This document shows, piece by piece, positions 5,313 to 5,443 of a stretch of DNA of 5,443 bases (its first letter is position 1; the number at the start of each line of letters is the position of its first letter). The notes under the pieces were generated by a model. The model was given only the letters and a program-made list of their open reading frames with translations. It was not told the origin of the DNA and did no database searches. Both the position numbers and the translations under genes were made by a program. The stretch is taken from the NCBI GenBank assembly GCA_030604285.1, contig JAUVWD010000058.1, positions 1 through 5,443 of the forward strand, written 5' to 3'. The DNA comes from Chloroflexota bacterium. GTDB lineage: Bacteria > Chloroflexota > Dehalococcoidia > GIF9 > AB-539-J10.

Positions 5313-5398
5313 GTCATCGCCGGCGAAGCGAAGCAATCCCATGGCTAGTCCCTTTTGTTCTTCGAGATTTGCCCAAGGACTCTGTGCCGCGCAATGAC
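5313..5398. repeat. 86-bp dispersed repeat with GTCATYGC inverted ends, upstream of aroQ
   Basis: The plus strand begins gtcatcgc and ends gcaatgac, an inverted pair with one mismatch. The first 27 bases (through gaagcgaagcaatcc) match the other copies at 21 of 27 positions. The central 50 or so bases are unrelated to them. MITE-like in form, but no clear target duplication is visible. A minus-strand frame from the right edge of the window (5442 downward) is open through it to TGA 5314-5316, so it may extend or replace the C-terminus of the upstream gene. Confidence 0.6.
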
Positions 5399-5443
5399 AT
5401 TCCTTCTTTTTGTTCATCTGATTCCACTTCAGAAAGCCTTAGC
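5399..5443 (-). other. Possible 3' end of an upstream gene
   Basis: Too short to assign. One minus-strand frame ends quickly (AKAF then TGA 5429-5431); another reads LRLSEVESDEQKE and continues into the repeat. Either could be the tail of a gene preceding aroQ in the same operon. Confidence 0.2.

Noticed and set aside
5297..5317. ATG 5317 as the aroQ start
   Set aside because: It adds seven residues not typical of the family, has no ribosome binding site, and lies in the repeat; GTG 5296 has a good AAGGAG.
5131..5397. Plus-strand frame antisense to aroQ
   Set aside because: Entirely opposite aroQ and the repeat, Ser/Arg-rich shadow composition, no ribosome binding site.

Overview
This window most likely comes from a bacterium of the Chloroflexota, class Dehalococcoidia or a close relative, probably a metagenome contig. 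That is an inference from three things: the gene order aroQ, M24 peptidase, efp; a GTCATTGCGAG...GAAGCAATC dispersed repeat of the kind I associate with those genomes; and an archaeal-style AAA ATPase beside them. No rRNA or tRNA is present to settle it. All six recognisable genes lie on the minus strand, so transcription runs from position 5443 towards 1.

Right part (5443 to 3103) is a housekeeping block. aroQ (type II 3-dehydroquinate dehydratase) is overlapped at its stop by an M24 Xaa-Pro aminopeptidase that appears to start at a rare CTG codon. After about 110 bases comes efp (elongation factor P), whose usual lysine- or arginine-bearing loop is altered. An 86-bp inverted-end repeat lies just upstream of aroQ.

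Middle part (3102 to 2152) is about 950 bases without a recognisable intact gene. It holds a composite palindromic repeat (2760-2890), a plus-strand reading frame broken by one TAG (2481-2822), a further plus-strand open fragment (2275-2421), and a minus-strand coding-like remnant (2331-2152) whose stop codon abuts the next gene. It reads as a graveyard of gene remnants and mobile repeats.

Left part (2151 to 1) is a tightly packed operon: a PHP-domain metal-dependent phosphoesterase, a PurN-like formyltransferase and a truncated (by the window edge) archaeal-type ATPase. Each gene overlaps the next by 7 to 17 bases. Repeat sequences have entered this operon: three 21-bp units of the GTCATTGC family sit in frame inside the formyltransferase, and a second, CCCTC/GAGGG-type repeat forms the C-terminal tail of the PHP protein and supplies the ribosome binding site of the formyltransferase.

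Functionally, aroQ serves the shikimate pathway, the peptidase trims Xaa-Pro peptides, and EF-P relieves ribosome stalling at proline runs. The PHP/formyltransferase pair is clearly co-transcribed but its substrates cannot be told from sequence. The most notable themes are coding sequence made from mobile repeats, the atypical EF-P loop, the probable CTG start, and a possible leaderless promoter for the ATPase. I did not see a clear new defence or mobile system.
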